Counted from the first letter of the stretch, positions 52,265 through 61,605 are shown. The stretch is 64,000 nucleotides of DNA from Prevotella vespertina (GCF_009728485.1 NZ_VVIQ01000004.1:1-64000); one strand, 5' to 3'. The notes: generated from the sequence alone by a model not told the origin. Numbers and translations: made by a program.

Positions 52265-52284
52265 AGTTGACGAGTAAACGAGTT
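52265..52284 (+). repeat. 20-base motif AGTTGACGAGTAAACGAGTT
   Basis: AGTTGACGAGTAAACGAGTT here and AGTTGACGAGTATACGAGTT at 27583-27602 differ at one base. Each contains two ACGAGT units. Both lie in the divergent gap upstream of a minus-strand gene. Function unknown. Confidence 0.5.
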
Positions 52285-52341
52285 GACACGAAGTCATCAT
52301 ATTTTTGGAGTCAAGGAGATACCTCATTGTCTTTTTTTTCG

Positions 52342-52349
52342 TATCTTTG
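52342..52349 (+). promoter_or_regulatory. -7 box of the serine dehydratase gene
   Basis: TATCTTTG, perfect -7 consensus, 42 bases before the ATG at 52392. Confidence 0.55.
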
Positions 52350-52391
52350 TAGCTTTAAAAACATAGTTTGGAAGATTGAGGATAATAGTTA

Positions 52392-53600
52392 ATGGAGTCA
52401 CTCAAAGAAATCTTTAGAATAGGAAAAGGGCCTTCTAGTAGTCATACCATGGGCCCACAACGAGCTGCAATCATCTTTGCAGAACGTCACTCGGAGGCGT
52501 CACGTTTCGAGGTAACATTGTATGGTAGCTTGGCAGCAACAGGCAAGGGACACATGACGGATAAGGCTATTATCGACGTATTAAAGCCTATTGCACCTGT
52601 TGATATCATCTGGCAACCTAGCATCTTCTTACCTTATCACCCTAACGGAATGGAGTTTCGAGCTTATAACGAGGCTGGTGAGCAACTCGAGGAATGGATT
52701 GTTTACAGTGTCGGAGGGGGTGCGCTATCGGAAGGAAAGGCTACGGGCGATTACTTCAAACACCAGGAAGTGTATGATTTGCATACTTTGAAGGATATTC
52801 AAGGATGGTGCGAACATCACGGAAGGGGCTACTGGGAATATGTAAAGCAGTGTGAGGATGATGATTTCTGGGACTATCTACGTGAGGTTTGGCATACTAT
52901 GCAGGCAGCTGTTGAGCGTGGATTGGATAGCGAAGGGGCATTACCTGGTCCACTGAATTTGGCTCGTAAGGCTCCAACTTATTATATCAAAGCACGCGGT
53001 TATAAGCCTTCTTTGCAAAGTAGAGGTATGGTTTATGCCTACGCTCTAGCGGTAAGTGAAGAGAACGCATCGAATGGTACGATTGTAACAGCCCCTACTT
53101 GTGGAGCTTGTGGAGTAGTTCCTGCGGTGCTTTATCACCTCTCCAAGGGTCATGACTTTACAGAGACTAAGATCTTACATGCCCTTGCAACGGCAGGACT
53201 CTTTGGTAACATTGTGAAGTACAATGCGTCTATATCAGGTGCGGAAGTTGGTTGTCAAGGTGAGGTGGGGGTTGCTTGTGCAATGGCATCAGCCGCCTCT
53301 TGCCAGTTGTTTGGTGGTAGTCCGTCACAGATAGAATATGCTGCAGAGATGGGACTTGAGCACCATCTCGGTATGACCTGCGACCCAGTTTGTGGTTTGG
53401 TACAGATACCTTGTATTGAACGTAATGCCTTTGCAGCTTGTAGAGCACTAGATGCTCAACTCTACGCATCGTTTAGTGATGGCAGTCACCGTGTATCCTT
53501 TGACAGGGTTGTAGAGGTGATGAAGCAGACAGGACACGATATTCCGTCATTGTACAAAGAGACGAGTGAGGGTGGATTAGCGAAGGATTATCAGGTATAA
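52392..53600 (+). CDS. sdaA: L-serine ammonia-lyase, iron-sulfur type
   Basis: A 402-residue single-chain [4Fe-4S] serine dehydratase giving pyruvate and ammonia. The N-terminal beta domain begins with GKGPSSSHTMGP (residues 11-22), the family motif. The alpha domain has APTCGACGVVPA and CDPVCGLVQIPCIERN, with the cluster cysteines. Full length and intact. It supplies pyruvate from serine, which fits an amino-acid-fermenting organism. Monocistronic and followed by the terminal-inverted-repeat element. Confidence 0.95.
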   Translation: MESLKEIFRIGKGPSSSHTMGPQRAAIIFAERHSEASRFEVTLYGSLAATGKGHMTDKAIIDVLKPIAPVDIIWQPSIFLPYHPNGMEFRAYNEAGEQLEEWIVYSVGGGALSEGKATGDYFKHQEVYDLHTLKDIQGWCEHHGRGYWEYVKQCEDDDFWDYLREVWHTMQAAVERGLDSEGALPGPLNLARKAPTYYIKARGYKPSLQSRGMVYAYALAVSEENASNGTIVTAPTCGACGVVPAVLYHLSKGHDFTETKILHALATAGLFGNIVKYNASISGAEVGCQGEVGVACAMASAASCQLFGGSPSQIEYAAEMGLEHHLGMTCDPVCGLVQIPCIERNAFAACRALDAQLYASFSDGSHRVSFDRVVEVMKQTGHDIPSLYKETSEGGLAKDYQV

Positions 53601-53902
53601 GACGAGGACATAAGCCTCCCCCAACCCCTCCGAAAGGAAAAGAAGAAGCCTCACCCCCGTCCCCTCTCCAAATGGAGAGGGGCGTGAATACTGCTGATTG
53701 CAAATAAAGGGGGCGTTTCTTCGGTGTGAAGAGAGGCTCTTTTCGACATAAGGAAACGCCCTTCTCTAATGGAGAAGGGCGTTTCGTTAATTCTAGAATA
53801 TTATTATCTCTATTCCTGTTTAGCATTAACTTGCAAGCTAATAGCAGTCATCACTCCCCTCTCCATTCGGAGAGGGGTTGGGGGTGAGGCATCTTCTCTT
53901 TA
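53601..53902. other. Gene-free 302-base convergent gap between sdaA and hisS
   Basis: Almost filled by the inverted-repeat element (53642-53896) and the hairpin inside it. Before it, GCCTCCCCCAACCCCTCC (about 53614) is a shorter C-rich fragment of the same family. No coding potential; the many short frames reading SIRRGDGGEA come from the repeat itself. Confidence 0.75.
53642..53896. mobile_element. MITE-like element with long terminal inverted repeats, copy 1
   Basis: Left end (53642-53703) and the reverse complement of the right end (53831-53896) agree over about 62 bases with few mismatches and a 4-base gap. Both begin GAAGAnGCCTCACCCCC and run on through CCCCTCTCCnAATGGAGAGGGG, itself a small hairpin, then GTGA and CTGCT. 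The central 125 bases contain the GAAACGCCCTTCTC hairpin (53753-53785). No transposase gene. It is non-autonomous if mobile. No clear target-site duplication. Confidence 0.7.
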
Positions 53903-55264
53903 TTACTTTATCTTCGCTATCAACTCTTCTGGCGTTACAAGCGTTTGTTCACCAGTAGTCATATTCTTTAAAGTAACCTTTCCTTCTTCCATTTCCGACT
54001 CTCCAGCAAGAGCCACGAAACCAATGTTCTTTGCGTTCGCATAGCTCATCTGCTTCTTCATCTTTGCCTTATCGGGGAACATCTCGGTGCGAATACCCGC
54101 ACGACGAGCGGCTGCTACGATAGGAAGACAGTATGCTGTCTCCTGCTCACCGAAGTTGATAAAGAGTAATTGAGTGCCTTGCACGCTCTCTTTTGGATAA
54201 AGGTCTAGGGTGTTCAAAACGTCATATATGCGGTCAGCACCAAAGCTGATACCAACGCCAGAGAGCCCTGGCATACCGAAGATACCCGTGAGATTGTCAT
54301 ATCGACCACCACCAGTAATAGAGCCAATCTGCACATCTAACGCCTTAACCTCAAATATGGCGCCAGTGTAGTAGTTAAGTCCTCGTGCCAAGGTAAGGTC
54401 GAGTTGTATCTCATTCTTTAGTCCGGACGTCTTCAACATATCAAGGATAAAGCGTGTTTCCTCAACTCCCTTTAGTCCAGTCTCACTCTCCTTCAAGGCT
54501 TCCGCAATCACTGCTAGCTTCTCTTCGTTGGTTCCTTCCAACTTAATGATAGGTTGCAACTTAGCAATCGCATCCTCTGATATACCATCAGCACGCAACT
54601 CCTCGTTTACATTCTCAAGTCCTATCTTATCGAGCTTATCAATGGCAACAGTGATATCAACAATCTTATCCTTCTCACCAATCACCTCGGCAATACCCGT
54701 GAGAATCTTTCTATTGTTGATCTTTATCTGTACTCTCACCCCTAACTTGGTGAAGACTGTGTCCACAATCTGCATTAGTTCCACCTCATTTAATAGTGAG
54801 TCAGAACCTACAACATCGGCATCACACTGGTAAAACTCACGATAACGACCCTTTTGAGGGCGGTCGGCACGCCATACCGGTTGTATTTGATAACGCTTGA
54901 AAGGCAACTGCAGTTCCTCACGATGCATGACTACGTAACGTGCGAAGGGGACAGTAAGATCGTAACGAAGTCCCTTCTCGCATAGTTTCGTTTGCATCTT
55001 CAACGTGTTACGCTCCTTGAGTTCATCGTCACTAACCGACTTCAGATAGTCACCAGAGTTCAACACTTTGAAGAGGAGTTTGTCTCCTTCATCGCCATAC
55101 TTGCCCATTAAGGTGTGTAAAGTCTCCATGGCAGGTGTCTCAATCTGCTGAAATCCATACAAAGCATAGACACTTTTGATTGTATCAAATATGTAGTTAC
55201 GTTTTGCCATCTCCTCTGGTCCGAAGTCACGGGTGCCCTTTGGGATGGAAGGTTTATTTGCCAT
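53903..55264 (-). CDS. hisS: Histidine-tRNA ligase
   Basis: A 453-residue class II aminoacyl-tRNA synthetase. Motif 2 region is [29 protein letters not shown] and motif 3 region contains [13 protein letters not shown] ... [13 protein letters not shown]. The C-terminal anticodon-binding domain is complete. It lies 189 bases downstream of purA on the same strand, in a gap without a clear promoter, so partial read-through is possible. Confidence 0.97.
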   Translation of the reverse strand: MANKPSIPKGTRDFGPEEMAKRNYIFDTIKSVYALYGFQQIETPAMETLHTLMGKYGDEGDKLLFKVLNSGDYLKSVSDDELKERNTLKMQTKLCEKGLRYDLTVPFARYVVMHREELQLPFKRYQIQPVWRADRPQKGRYREFYQCDADVVGSDSLLNEVELMQIVDTVFTKLGVRVQIKINNRKILTGIAEVIGEKDKIVDITVAIDKLDKIGLENVNEELRADGISEDAIAKLQPIIKLEGTNEEKLAVIAEALKESETGLKGVEETRFILDMLKTSGLKNEIQLDLTLARGLNYYTGAIFEVKALDVQIGSITGGGRYDNLTGIFGMPGLSGVGISFGADRIYDVLNTLDLYPKESVQGTQLLFINFGEQETAYCLPIVAAARRAGIRTEMFPDKAKMKKQMSYANAKNIGFVALAGESEMEEGKVTLKNMTTGEQTLVTPEELIAKIK

Positions 55265-55453
55265 TGTCTGTTATAGTTATTCTTCTTAATATAAAAAAGC
55301 AGTTAAGAGCGTCGAAGGAGATAGAGAAGTGAAAGAAACGATATTGTCAGTTATAGAGGAGAGAACCATCTAATGACCTTATAACCTTGTTCTTTTACTT
55401 CCCTAACAACCTTATTCTCTTAACTATTTAAAATTCTTTTGTTCCTATATTGA

Positions 55454-56728
55454 TTATAGAACGATTGTCTGCTCACGGTCAGGACCGATAGAGATAATGC
55501 CAATCTTGGTCTCAAGATACTCCTCCAAGAAAGCAACATACTCGCAGAACTCCTGTGGGAACTCTGCTGCAGAACGACAGTGAGTCATATCCTTCTTCCA
55601 ACCACGGAACTCCTTATAGATTGGTTTCACATCATCAATCTCGTATGGGAAATCCTGTGTTTGTGTACCATCAGGAAGCTCGTATGCAACGCAAGCCTTT
55701 ATGGTTTCGAAGGTGTCAAGTACGTCACTCTTCATCATAATGAGCTCTGTAACACCATCAACCATTACTGAGTAACGAAGTTGAACAAGGTCTATCCAAC
55801 CGCAACGACGTTCTCTTCCTGTTACAGCACCATACTCATGACCAAGGTCACGAATCCTCTTTCCAGTCTCATCAAACAACTCGGTTGGGAATGGACCAGC
55901 ACCAACTCGTGTGCAATATGCCTTCATGATACCATAGACATTGCCCACTTTATTAGGTCCAATACCTAGTCCTGTACAAGCTCCAGCACATATAGTATTG
56001 GATGAAGTAACAAATGGATAAGAACCAAAGTCGACGTCAAGCATTGTTCCTTGAGCACCTTCACAGAGGATGTTCTTGCCGTCACGTAATAGATGATTGA
56101 TGACATGCTCAGAGTCAACAAACTCAAACTCTTTCATGTACTCAATGCCTTCCATCCATAGTTTCTCAGTATCTTCAAAACCTTCAAAGTCAGTCCACCC
56201 CAATGCAGCTAACATCTTCATGTGGCGTTCCTTGTGCTCTGCATACTTACGATCGAAGTCACATAAGATATCTCCTACACGCAATCCATTACGGCTAATC
56301 TTATCTGTGTAGGTAGGACCAATGCCCTTACCTGTTGTGCCAACTCTATTCTTTCCCTTAGCAGCCTCGTATGCTCTATCAAGGATGCGATGGGTTGGCA
56401 TGATGAGATGAGCCTTCTTTGAGATACGCAAACGTTGCTTAAGTGGGTGCCCACTCTTCTCTAACACCTTTGCTTCTCCCATAAAGAGATCAGGTGCCAA
56501 GACCACTCCATTACCTATGATATTGACCTTTCCTCCCTGGAAGATACCCGATGGGATGGAACGTAAAACATACTTCTCTCCCTCGAATTCAAGCGTGTGT
56601 CCTGCATTAGGACCACCCTGAAATCGAGCCACAACATCATAACGTGGTGTGAGTACATCTACGACCTTTCCCTTACCTTCATCACCCCATTGGAGACCCA
56701 ACAGGACATCAACTTTACCTGTGTTCAT
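55454..56728 (-). CDS. purA: Adenylosuccinate synthase
   Basis: A 424-residue enzyme converting IMP and aspartate to adenylosuccinate with GTP. The signature GLQWGDEGKGKVVD is at the N-terminus, GCTGIGPNKVG-like and AYCTRVGAGPFPTEL follow, with full family length. The start codon overlaps the Fur-family gene by four bases (ATGA), so purA is translated together with an upstream metal-type regulator, an unusual pairing. Confidence 0.97.
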   Translation of the reverse strand: MNTGKVDVLLGLQWGDEGKGKVVDVLTPRYDVVARFQGGPNAGHTLEFEGEKYVLRSIPSGIFQGGKVNIIGNGVVLAPDLFMGEAKVLEKSGHPLKQRLRISKKAHLIMPTHRILDRAYEAAKGKNRVGTTGKGIGPTYTDKISRNGLRVGDILCDFDRKYAEHKERHMKMLAALGWTDFEGFEDTEKLWMEGIEYMKEFEFVDSEHVINHLLRDGKNILCEGAQGTMLDVDFGSYPFVTSSNTICAGACTGLGIGPNKVGNVYGIMKAYCTRVGAGPFPTELFDETGKRIRDLGHEYGAVTGRERRCGWIDLVQLRYSVMVDGVTELIMMKSDVLDTFETIKACVAYELPDGTQTQDFPYEIDDVKPIYKEFRGWKKDMTHCRSAAEFPQEFCEYVAFLEEYLETKIGIISIGPDREQTIVL

Positions 56729-57231
56729 TTGCTTTTATGTGAGTTTTTACCTTGCTTTTGGGTTAAGAACTTGCTCTTCTGACGTGATAGAACAGCCTGA
56801 CAGCGAGAGCATATACCATATATATATAATGAGAAACCATCTCTGCGGAACCGATAAAACTTAGTGTTTTTAATCGCTTCAGTGATCTCCTGAGACTCAA
56901 CCTCGGTCACTGTTCCACATACAGTGCATATCTGGTGGATATGATCTTCATTATCGTAACAAGCCTCATACATGGTTTGTCCGATGAAACGATGCCTAAC
57001 GATAAGGCGCAACTCTATGAATAGACGCATTGTATTATACAGCGTTGCACGAGATACACGGAAGTTCCTTGTTTCAAGCTCTACGCCCAATTCGTCTAAA
57101 GAGAAGTGTCCTTTCATGTCATACACGGCATCAAGAATAGCATACCGCTCTGATGTCTTGCGATGATTATTCGCTTCGAGGTACTCATCCAGAATATCTC
57201 GAACTCTTTTTTTGACTATGTCTTTAGTCAC
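56725..57231 (-). CDS. Fur family transcriptional regulator
   Basis: A 168-residue metalloregulator of the Fur/PerR/Zur family. A winged HTH (RYAILDAVYDMKGHFSLDELGVELETRNFRVSRATLYNTMRLF) is followed by a dimerisation domain with the metal-site residues HIHQIC and two CxxC pairs (CTVC, CSRC) that would bind structural zinc. Which metal or peroxide it senses cannot be told. The C-terminus is lysine-rich (SRQKSKFLTQKQGKNSHKSK). It is co-translated with purA. Confidence 0.93.
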   Translation of the reverse strand: MTKDIVKKRVRDILDEYLEANNHRKTSERYAILDAVYDMKGHFSLDELGVELETRNFRVSRATLYNTMRLFIELRLIVRHRFIGQTMYEACYDNEDHIHQICTVCGTVTEVESQEITEAIKNTKFYRFRRDGFSLYIYGICSRCQAVLSRQKSKFLTQKQGKNSHKSK

Positions 57232-57252
57232 AGCTTACTGATTAAATTCGCA

Positions 57253-57260
57253 CAAAGTTA
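57253..57260 (-). promoter_or_regulatory. -7 box of the Fur-purA unit
   Basis: Minus-strand TAACTTTG, 21 bases upstream of the Fur-family ATG (57231). No TTTG at 19 bases. Confidence 0.45.
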
Positions 57261-57416
57261 GTGTTTTTTAATGATATAACTAGTATGTGGTAATAAAAAA
57301 AAGTTAAAGCGGTGGGGAAGAGATAAGCCGCTTCATCTTACTAATGCAGGGCATTCTCCCCTCATAAAGATTCTTATTTGCCATCTCCCCCATTGTTATT
57401 TGCAAACTCAGGAAGC

Positions 57417-57587
57417 ATTATCCAACCTTTTCTTTATGACAAGTTGTCCCCCAACGTGCCTATTCCTATCTTACTAAAAGCCCCTCTTTTATTTTTAATT
57501 ATAGTTGCTGTCCCCTTTAACATATCACCTATAACGTTAGGAATCAAAGGCTTATATTGACTCAAAGACTGCCAGTTACATTCGCAA
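57417..57587 (-). pseudogene. Short coding remnant, family unknown
   Basis: An open stretch on the minus strand with no start codon, bounded upstream by a TGA. It reads NWQSLSQYKPLIPNVIGDML and then KNKRGAFSKIGIGTLGDNLS before TAA. The composition looks like a real protein end. It lies downstream of the broken helicase gene and may be the tail of a second gene lost with it. I do not recognise the family. Confidence 0.35.
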
Positions 57588-57622
57588 GCTAGTCTTCGAA
57601 AGTTTCAAGAGAGGTGTTTCCT

Positions 57623-59990
57623 TCAAAACACCTCATCTAAAAACTCTTCCATAGTCCCAGCCTTTGCAGCGGGCAGACTATCAGCTTGACGCAAGTGATG
57701 ATCAGCCTCATCAATGTGGATAGTATCGTCAAATCCAAGGATATAACGCAGTGAGATACGATAGATACACTCGGTCGGAGCGAGTCCATACACTTGATGT
57801 TTAAAGATATGGCGAATGCGTTTCTCCGAATCAGGAAACGCCTTCTTCAACCCTTGACTATTATACAATCGCTTCACAATCTCTGTAATGTATTGCCCCG
57901 ACTTCATATACAAGTCAGCGAATGTCTTACGTGGGTCATCGAAGCAACCAGGGTTCTCCTCTTCTAATAAGTCTACCATCTTACGCACCACCTCCTTAGG
58001 CGTGAAGATCTGATTTGTGCGTTGCGCAGGGATGTAATTGAATATATCTTCCTTGTTAGAAGGCTCAAAGTAATTGGCAAGACGCTTCCTCAACGCCATG
58101 AACTCTTTAACGGAATCATTGAAAACTACCTCATCGAAGAAGTGACCAGGGCTATTCTCCGTTTTCCCTGTCTCCTCATTTACAAACTCACCACCATCTC
58201 TCAACAAGCGGAACTGCGCCTTCGTCACACTTGTCACCTCTAAGAACACCTCCTCTGGAATAGCCTGATCGAAGTTCTGCAAGGTGGTTGCTTCATCGCC
58301 ATAAGCCATCAAGAACGATGGTATTGTACGTGAGAAACCACGGAGATGATTGCGAACAACCTCATTCACATCGCTTTTCTTCACATCAATACGCTGTTGC
58401 TCATAGGTCTCGGCAACAATCTCTGCACTCTTCTCAAGCAACTCCTTCGACTTTCCTTGCACTGTCTTCTCTAACTCCTTGTCTATCACCTGCTTATCAG
58501 CCTCATACCGCTTTCGGATGTCGTGTTGCTCTTGTGTTGTCTTACCAACACACTCCTCCTTACATTGATGGTCCAACGTGTTCTTCTCAACGGCTGCTTG
58601 ATGACAATACTTACCTATCTGCTCATTCACAGCCTTCTTGATTCTCACTGCGGCAAGACCCTGATTTCGTTTCGACAATGCCTCCTCCTTCGATTCTTCA
58701 TGCTCTTTGGCATGGGTCAGTAAAACGCTTGTCAGCTGTTCACTCACACTATCAATCATCTGTTCCTCGGCACTCTTTCCCTTCTTCTCTTTCGCCTGGC
58801 TATACCGCTCGAAACTCTCTTCAATGATGTTATCCATTGCTTCTTTCGGTTCACCATATATCTTATCTCCAAACAATCTTGCCTGTCTCTCTGCCACCTG
58901 ATTGGCACTCGGTTGGGCATTCCCATCGGCATCTATCTCATGAGATAATTGCTCCACATCATCGGTATTAATGCTGTTCTTCTTCGATTCTTTTATAGCA
59001 TCAAACTTATTGATAATGCTGATGACACCTGCAGAACACCCATAGATATTGGAGATATTAGCGAAGAGGAAGTTACTCATAAAGCCACTTCTCACCACCT
59101 CCTTAGAGCGTATTCGTCGAGGAATAAGCATCACCTGTTCGGCATCCAGTGCCTCCATCTCGCCCTGCTCATCCTCGCCTATCACGGGGAAGAAGTTGAG
59201 TAGCTCTCTGATATGCGCCTTTCTCGTGTCGATGTCGCCACCTCCCGACGCCGTCTCTGCCGTTAGTCCGTTTGCCATCTCCTCATAGATACTTAGCGTG
59301 CGGGCTGGGTCAAAGTCGAAGACGTAGGCATTCTCTTTCCTATGATACCGACCATCAGCATCTATATAAAGGTGTGGTGTCTGCGCACGAAACGCCGTTT
59401 GCATATACTGGGCAGGGCTTTTCATATTGCTGAGTATCAACACCGCTGTCCATTCGGGGATAGTTACTCCCGTTGTCAACTGCCCTACGGAGAGCGTAAT
59501 CGTGCCTTGCGGATGTTCCGCAATGGCTTTCCTTACACGCATCAAGGAACTCTCGTCCTCTATAATCTCATCGTTATCGGTCTTGCCGTCACCTGCTGCA
59601 ACAACAATCTCAATGCTTGCGAACTCTGGATGTCGTTGTGTGTCTCTTAGCTTCTTAGCCAATGCCTTTGCCGAATCAACACGATTCAACAACCAGAAAC
59701 TATGCCTTATTTCATTGCGCAATGCCTCTGTTGAGAACGGATAACGTGCTTGTCTGCTGAGCGCATCGAGCCATTTATCCACCGACTCATCATGCACAAA
59801 GCGTCCATGCTCTACTCGGAAATACCACGAGTCGGCAATGGCTGGACGATTCGTAACCACTAACACATTCCGAAACTGCATCTTCATGCAAAGGTCATAG
59901 ACGGCTAATGTCTTACCAAAACGGGGCTTCGCATTCCATAGATATTCGCTTTCTGGACTATTCCGAAAGCTCTCTATCGTCTTGCGAACA
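57623..59990 (-). pseudogene. Decayed DEAD/DEAH-type helicase with restriction-modification features, 5' truncated
   Basis: The frame runs open to about 60043 but its first 17 codons are repeat DNA (NIRRGDGGEA); true similarity begins at VRKTIESF near 59990. It keeps helicase motif I (WNAKPRFGKTLAVYDL) and motifs V/VI (GQLTTGVTIPEWTAVLILSN, YMQTAFRAQTP), plus a C-terminal methylase-like stretch (FTPKEVVRKMVDLLEEENPG, DLYMKSGQYITEIVKRL). The DEAH motif II that should lie between NRPAIADSWY and FVHDESVDKWLD is absent, so an internal in-frame deletion is likely. The N-terminal nuclease portion is gone. Probably a remnant of a phage-defence enzyme and not functional. Confidence 0.75.
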
Positions 59991-60018
59991 GCCTCTCCCC
60001 CATCCCCTCTCCGAATGT

Positions 60019-60075
60019 TAAAACCCCACCCAGCCTCCCCCAAGGGGAGGAGTGCCTAACGGAAGCCAGCTAGGA
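60019..60075. repeat. Repeat nested in the left end of the second MITE-like element
   Basis: AAAACCCCACCCAGCCTCCC, CCAAGGGGAGGAGTGCCTAA, CGGAAGCCAGCTAGG; same family as 34110-34165 and 44499-44552. It interrupts the left terminal repeat of the element at 59991-60344. Confidence 0.65.
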
Positions 60076-60102
60076 AAAGGCACTCTTAATACAAAGGGGG
60101 CG

Positions 60103-60173
60103 TCTCTTTGATGTAAGGAGAGGCTCTTCTCATAGCAACGAAACGCCCTTCTCGAATGGAGAAGGGCGTTTCC
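60103..60173. repeat. Hairpin repeat inside the interrupted element
   Basis: GGGGGCGTCTCTTTG and GAGAGGCTCTTCTC, then GAAACGCCCTTCTCGAATGG ending AGAAGGGCGTTTC. The last pair forms a perfect GAAACGCCCTTCTC hairpin. It is the central hairpin of the element, as in copy 1. Confidence 0.75.
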
Positions 60174-60185
60174 TTAATTTAAAAA

Positions 60186-60239
60186 AAAGCCTCCCCAAGC
60201 CCCTCCAAAGGAGGGAATGTCTTACCCAGAGGCTTTTTC
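60186..60239. terminator. Terminator-like hairpin in the element
   Basis: AAAAGCCTC and GAGGCTTTTT pair around CCCCAAGCCCCTCCAAAGGAGGG, with T-rich flanks. It could stop transcription entering from the helicase side. Confidence 0.5.
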
Positions 60240-60453
60240 TTTGATTCCAAAATACAATTATCTCTATTCCTGCTTAGCATTAACTTGCAAGCTAATAGCA
60301 GTATTCACGCCCCTCTCCATTCGGAGAGGGGACGGGGGTGAGGCTGTAGATGGACGGTTGTTTGGCTGGTTGTGGACGGTTGTTTGGCTTTTTGTTGTTT
60401 GGATAAGGCTATGTATTCTATCTAAAAAAACTATGATATACAAATCTTTTTCT

Positions 60454-60461
60454 TACCTTTG
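60454..60461 (+). promoter_or_regulatory. -7 box of the nucleotidyltransferase gene
   Basis: TACCTTTG, fits -7 consensus, 65 bases upstream of the ATG at 60527. Confidence 0.5.
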
Positions 60462-60526
60462 CAGCATATAACAATAGATGGTCTGTTTAGCAAACCACAA
60501 TAGATTAACGATATAAAAACAAAAAG

Positions 60527-61438
60527 ATGAAACCTACATTATTACTTCTTGCGGCTGGAATGGGAAGCCGCTACGGTGGTCTCAAGCAGCTCGATGAGCT
60601 CGGACCCAATGGTGAAACAATCATGGACTACTCTATCTATGATGCCATCCAGGCTGGTTTTGGCAAGATAGTATTCGTCATTCGTAAGGACTTCGAGGAC
60701 CAGTTTCGCAAGCAGGTACTATCTAAGTATGAAGGACATATCCCTGCCGAGCTAGTCTTCCAAAGCATTGATGCACTGCCAGAGGGCTTCTCTGTACCTG
60801 AAGGACGTGAGAAACCATGGGGCACCAATCATGCTGTTTTGATGGCAAAGGACGTTATCAAGGAGCCTTTCTGCGTCATCAACTGCGACGATTTCTACAA
60901 TCGTGACTGCTTCAAGGTCATTGGTAAGTTCCTAGCCGACCTCCCCGAAGGTGCTAAGAACAAGTATGCTATGGTTGGATTCCGCGTTGGTAACACCCTT
61001 AGCGATAATGGAACTGTGGCACGTGGTATCTGTTCTACGAATGCAGAAGGTAACCTCACAACGGTTGTGGAACGCACCGAGATTGAGCGTCGTGAGGGCG
61101 AAGTGAAATACAAGGATGAGCAGGGCGAGTGGGTAGCAGTGAGTGATAACACCCCTGTCTCTATGAATGTATGGGGCTTCACACCTGATTACTTCGATTA
61201 TAGCGAGGCTTATTTCAAGGAGTTCTTATCGGATCCGAAGAACATAGAAAACAAGAAGGCGGAGTACTTCATACCGCTAATGGTGAACAAACTCATCAAC
61301 GATGGCACTGCAACAGTGAAGGTGCTTGACACGACGAGCAAGTGGTTTGGCGTTACATATGCCGCTGATCGAGAGAGTGTCGTTGCGAAAATTCAGTCGT
61401 TGATAGACGATGGTACTTACCCAGCTAAGCTATTTTAA
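60527..61438 (+). CDS. Sugar-phosphate nucleotidyltransferase-like protein
   Basis: A 303-residue GT-A-fold nucleotidyltransferase. It begins MKPTLLLLAAGMGSRYGGLK, the canonical nucleotide-binding loop, followed by GETIMDYSIYDAIQAGF and the metal-binding ICNCDDFYNRD-type motif (VINCDDFY). The substrate is not clear; it resembles Bacteroidota proteins paired with sugar-phosphate metabolism. It stands alone, 167 bases before the DHH gene. Confidence 0.85.
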   Translation: MKPTLLLLAAGMGSRYGGLKQLDELGPNGETIMDYSIYDAIQAGFGKIVFVIRKDFEDQFRKQVLSKYEGHIPAELVFQSIDALPEGFSVPEGREKPWGTNHAVLMAKDVIKEPFCVINCDDFYNRDCFKVIGKFLADLPEGAKNKYAMVGFRVGNTLSDNGTVARGICSTNAEGNLTTVVERTEIERREGEVKYKDEQGEWVAVSDNTPVSMNVWGFTPDYFDYSEAYFKEFLSDPKNIENKKAEYFIPLMVNKLINDGTATVKVLDTTSKWFGVTYAADRESVVAKIQSLIDDGTYPAKLF

Positions 61439-61605
61439 ATAAAGAAGTCATGGGGATGTGTGACCTGTGCGCTGGTAAGGAACGATTGTTCTAAGCCCCA
61501 TAAGTCATGCACCCCAGCTTTTGATTTCTCCTTCCTTTTCGACATATAGGATGTGAAGGAAGGATTGTTTCACCCCTACAATATCTATAAGTAGAACAAC
61601 ACACA

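Larger units (their letters stand above)
57232..57622. other. 391-base gap with a gene remnant
   Basis: Contains the Fur-gene promoter region and, on the minus strand, an open stretch of about 56 codons without a start (57417-57587) reading ACECNWQSLSQYKPLIPN and GTATIIKNKRGAFSKIGIGT before a stop. It looks coding but is not joined to the helicase frame. No other feature seen. Confidence 0.55.
59991..60344. mobile_element. MITE-like element with long terminal inverted repeats, copy 2, interrupted
   Basis: The right end (60285-60344) matches the right end of copy 1 closely, including TTGCAAGCTAATAGCAGT and CCCCTCTCCATTCGGAGAGG. The left end (59991-60017) keeps only GCCTCTCCCCCATCCCCTCT and CCGAATG before another repeat (60019-60075) cuts in. 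It directly abuts the broken 5' end of the helicase remnant, whose frame reads into it. Confidence 0.65.
60044..60526. other. Gene-free 483-base gap
   Basis: Filled with element copy 2 (to 60344) and then a short GTTTGG-rich stretch (60358-60405: TGGACGGTTGTTTGGCTGGT repeated) and the promoter of the next gene. No coding potential. Confidence 0.65.

Noticed and set aside
53473..53826. Open frame spanning sdaA 3' end and the inverted repeat element
   Set aside because: It reads opposite to sdaA and contains repeat-encoded PLSIWRGDGGEASS, so it is a shadow of repeats and not a gene.
60217..60471. 84-residue open frame in the second element
   Set aside because: Its sequence is the repeat itself (FTPLSIRRGDGGEA) and a similar frame occurs at the other copy; no start signal.
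61530..61563. CCTTCCTT/AAGGAAGG inverted repeat before the DHH gene
   Set aside because: Only 8 bp arms with a long A/T loop; too weak to call a regulatory element.
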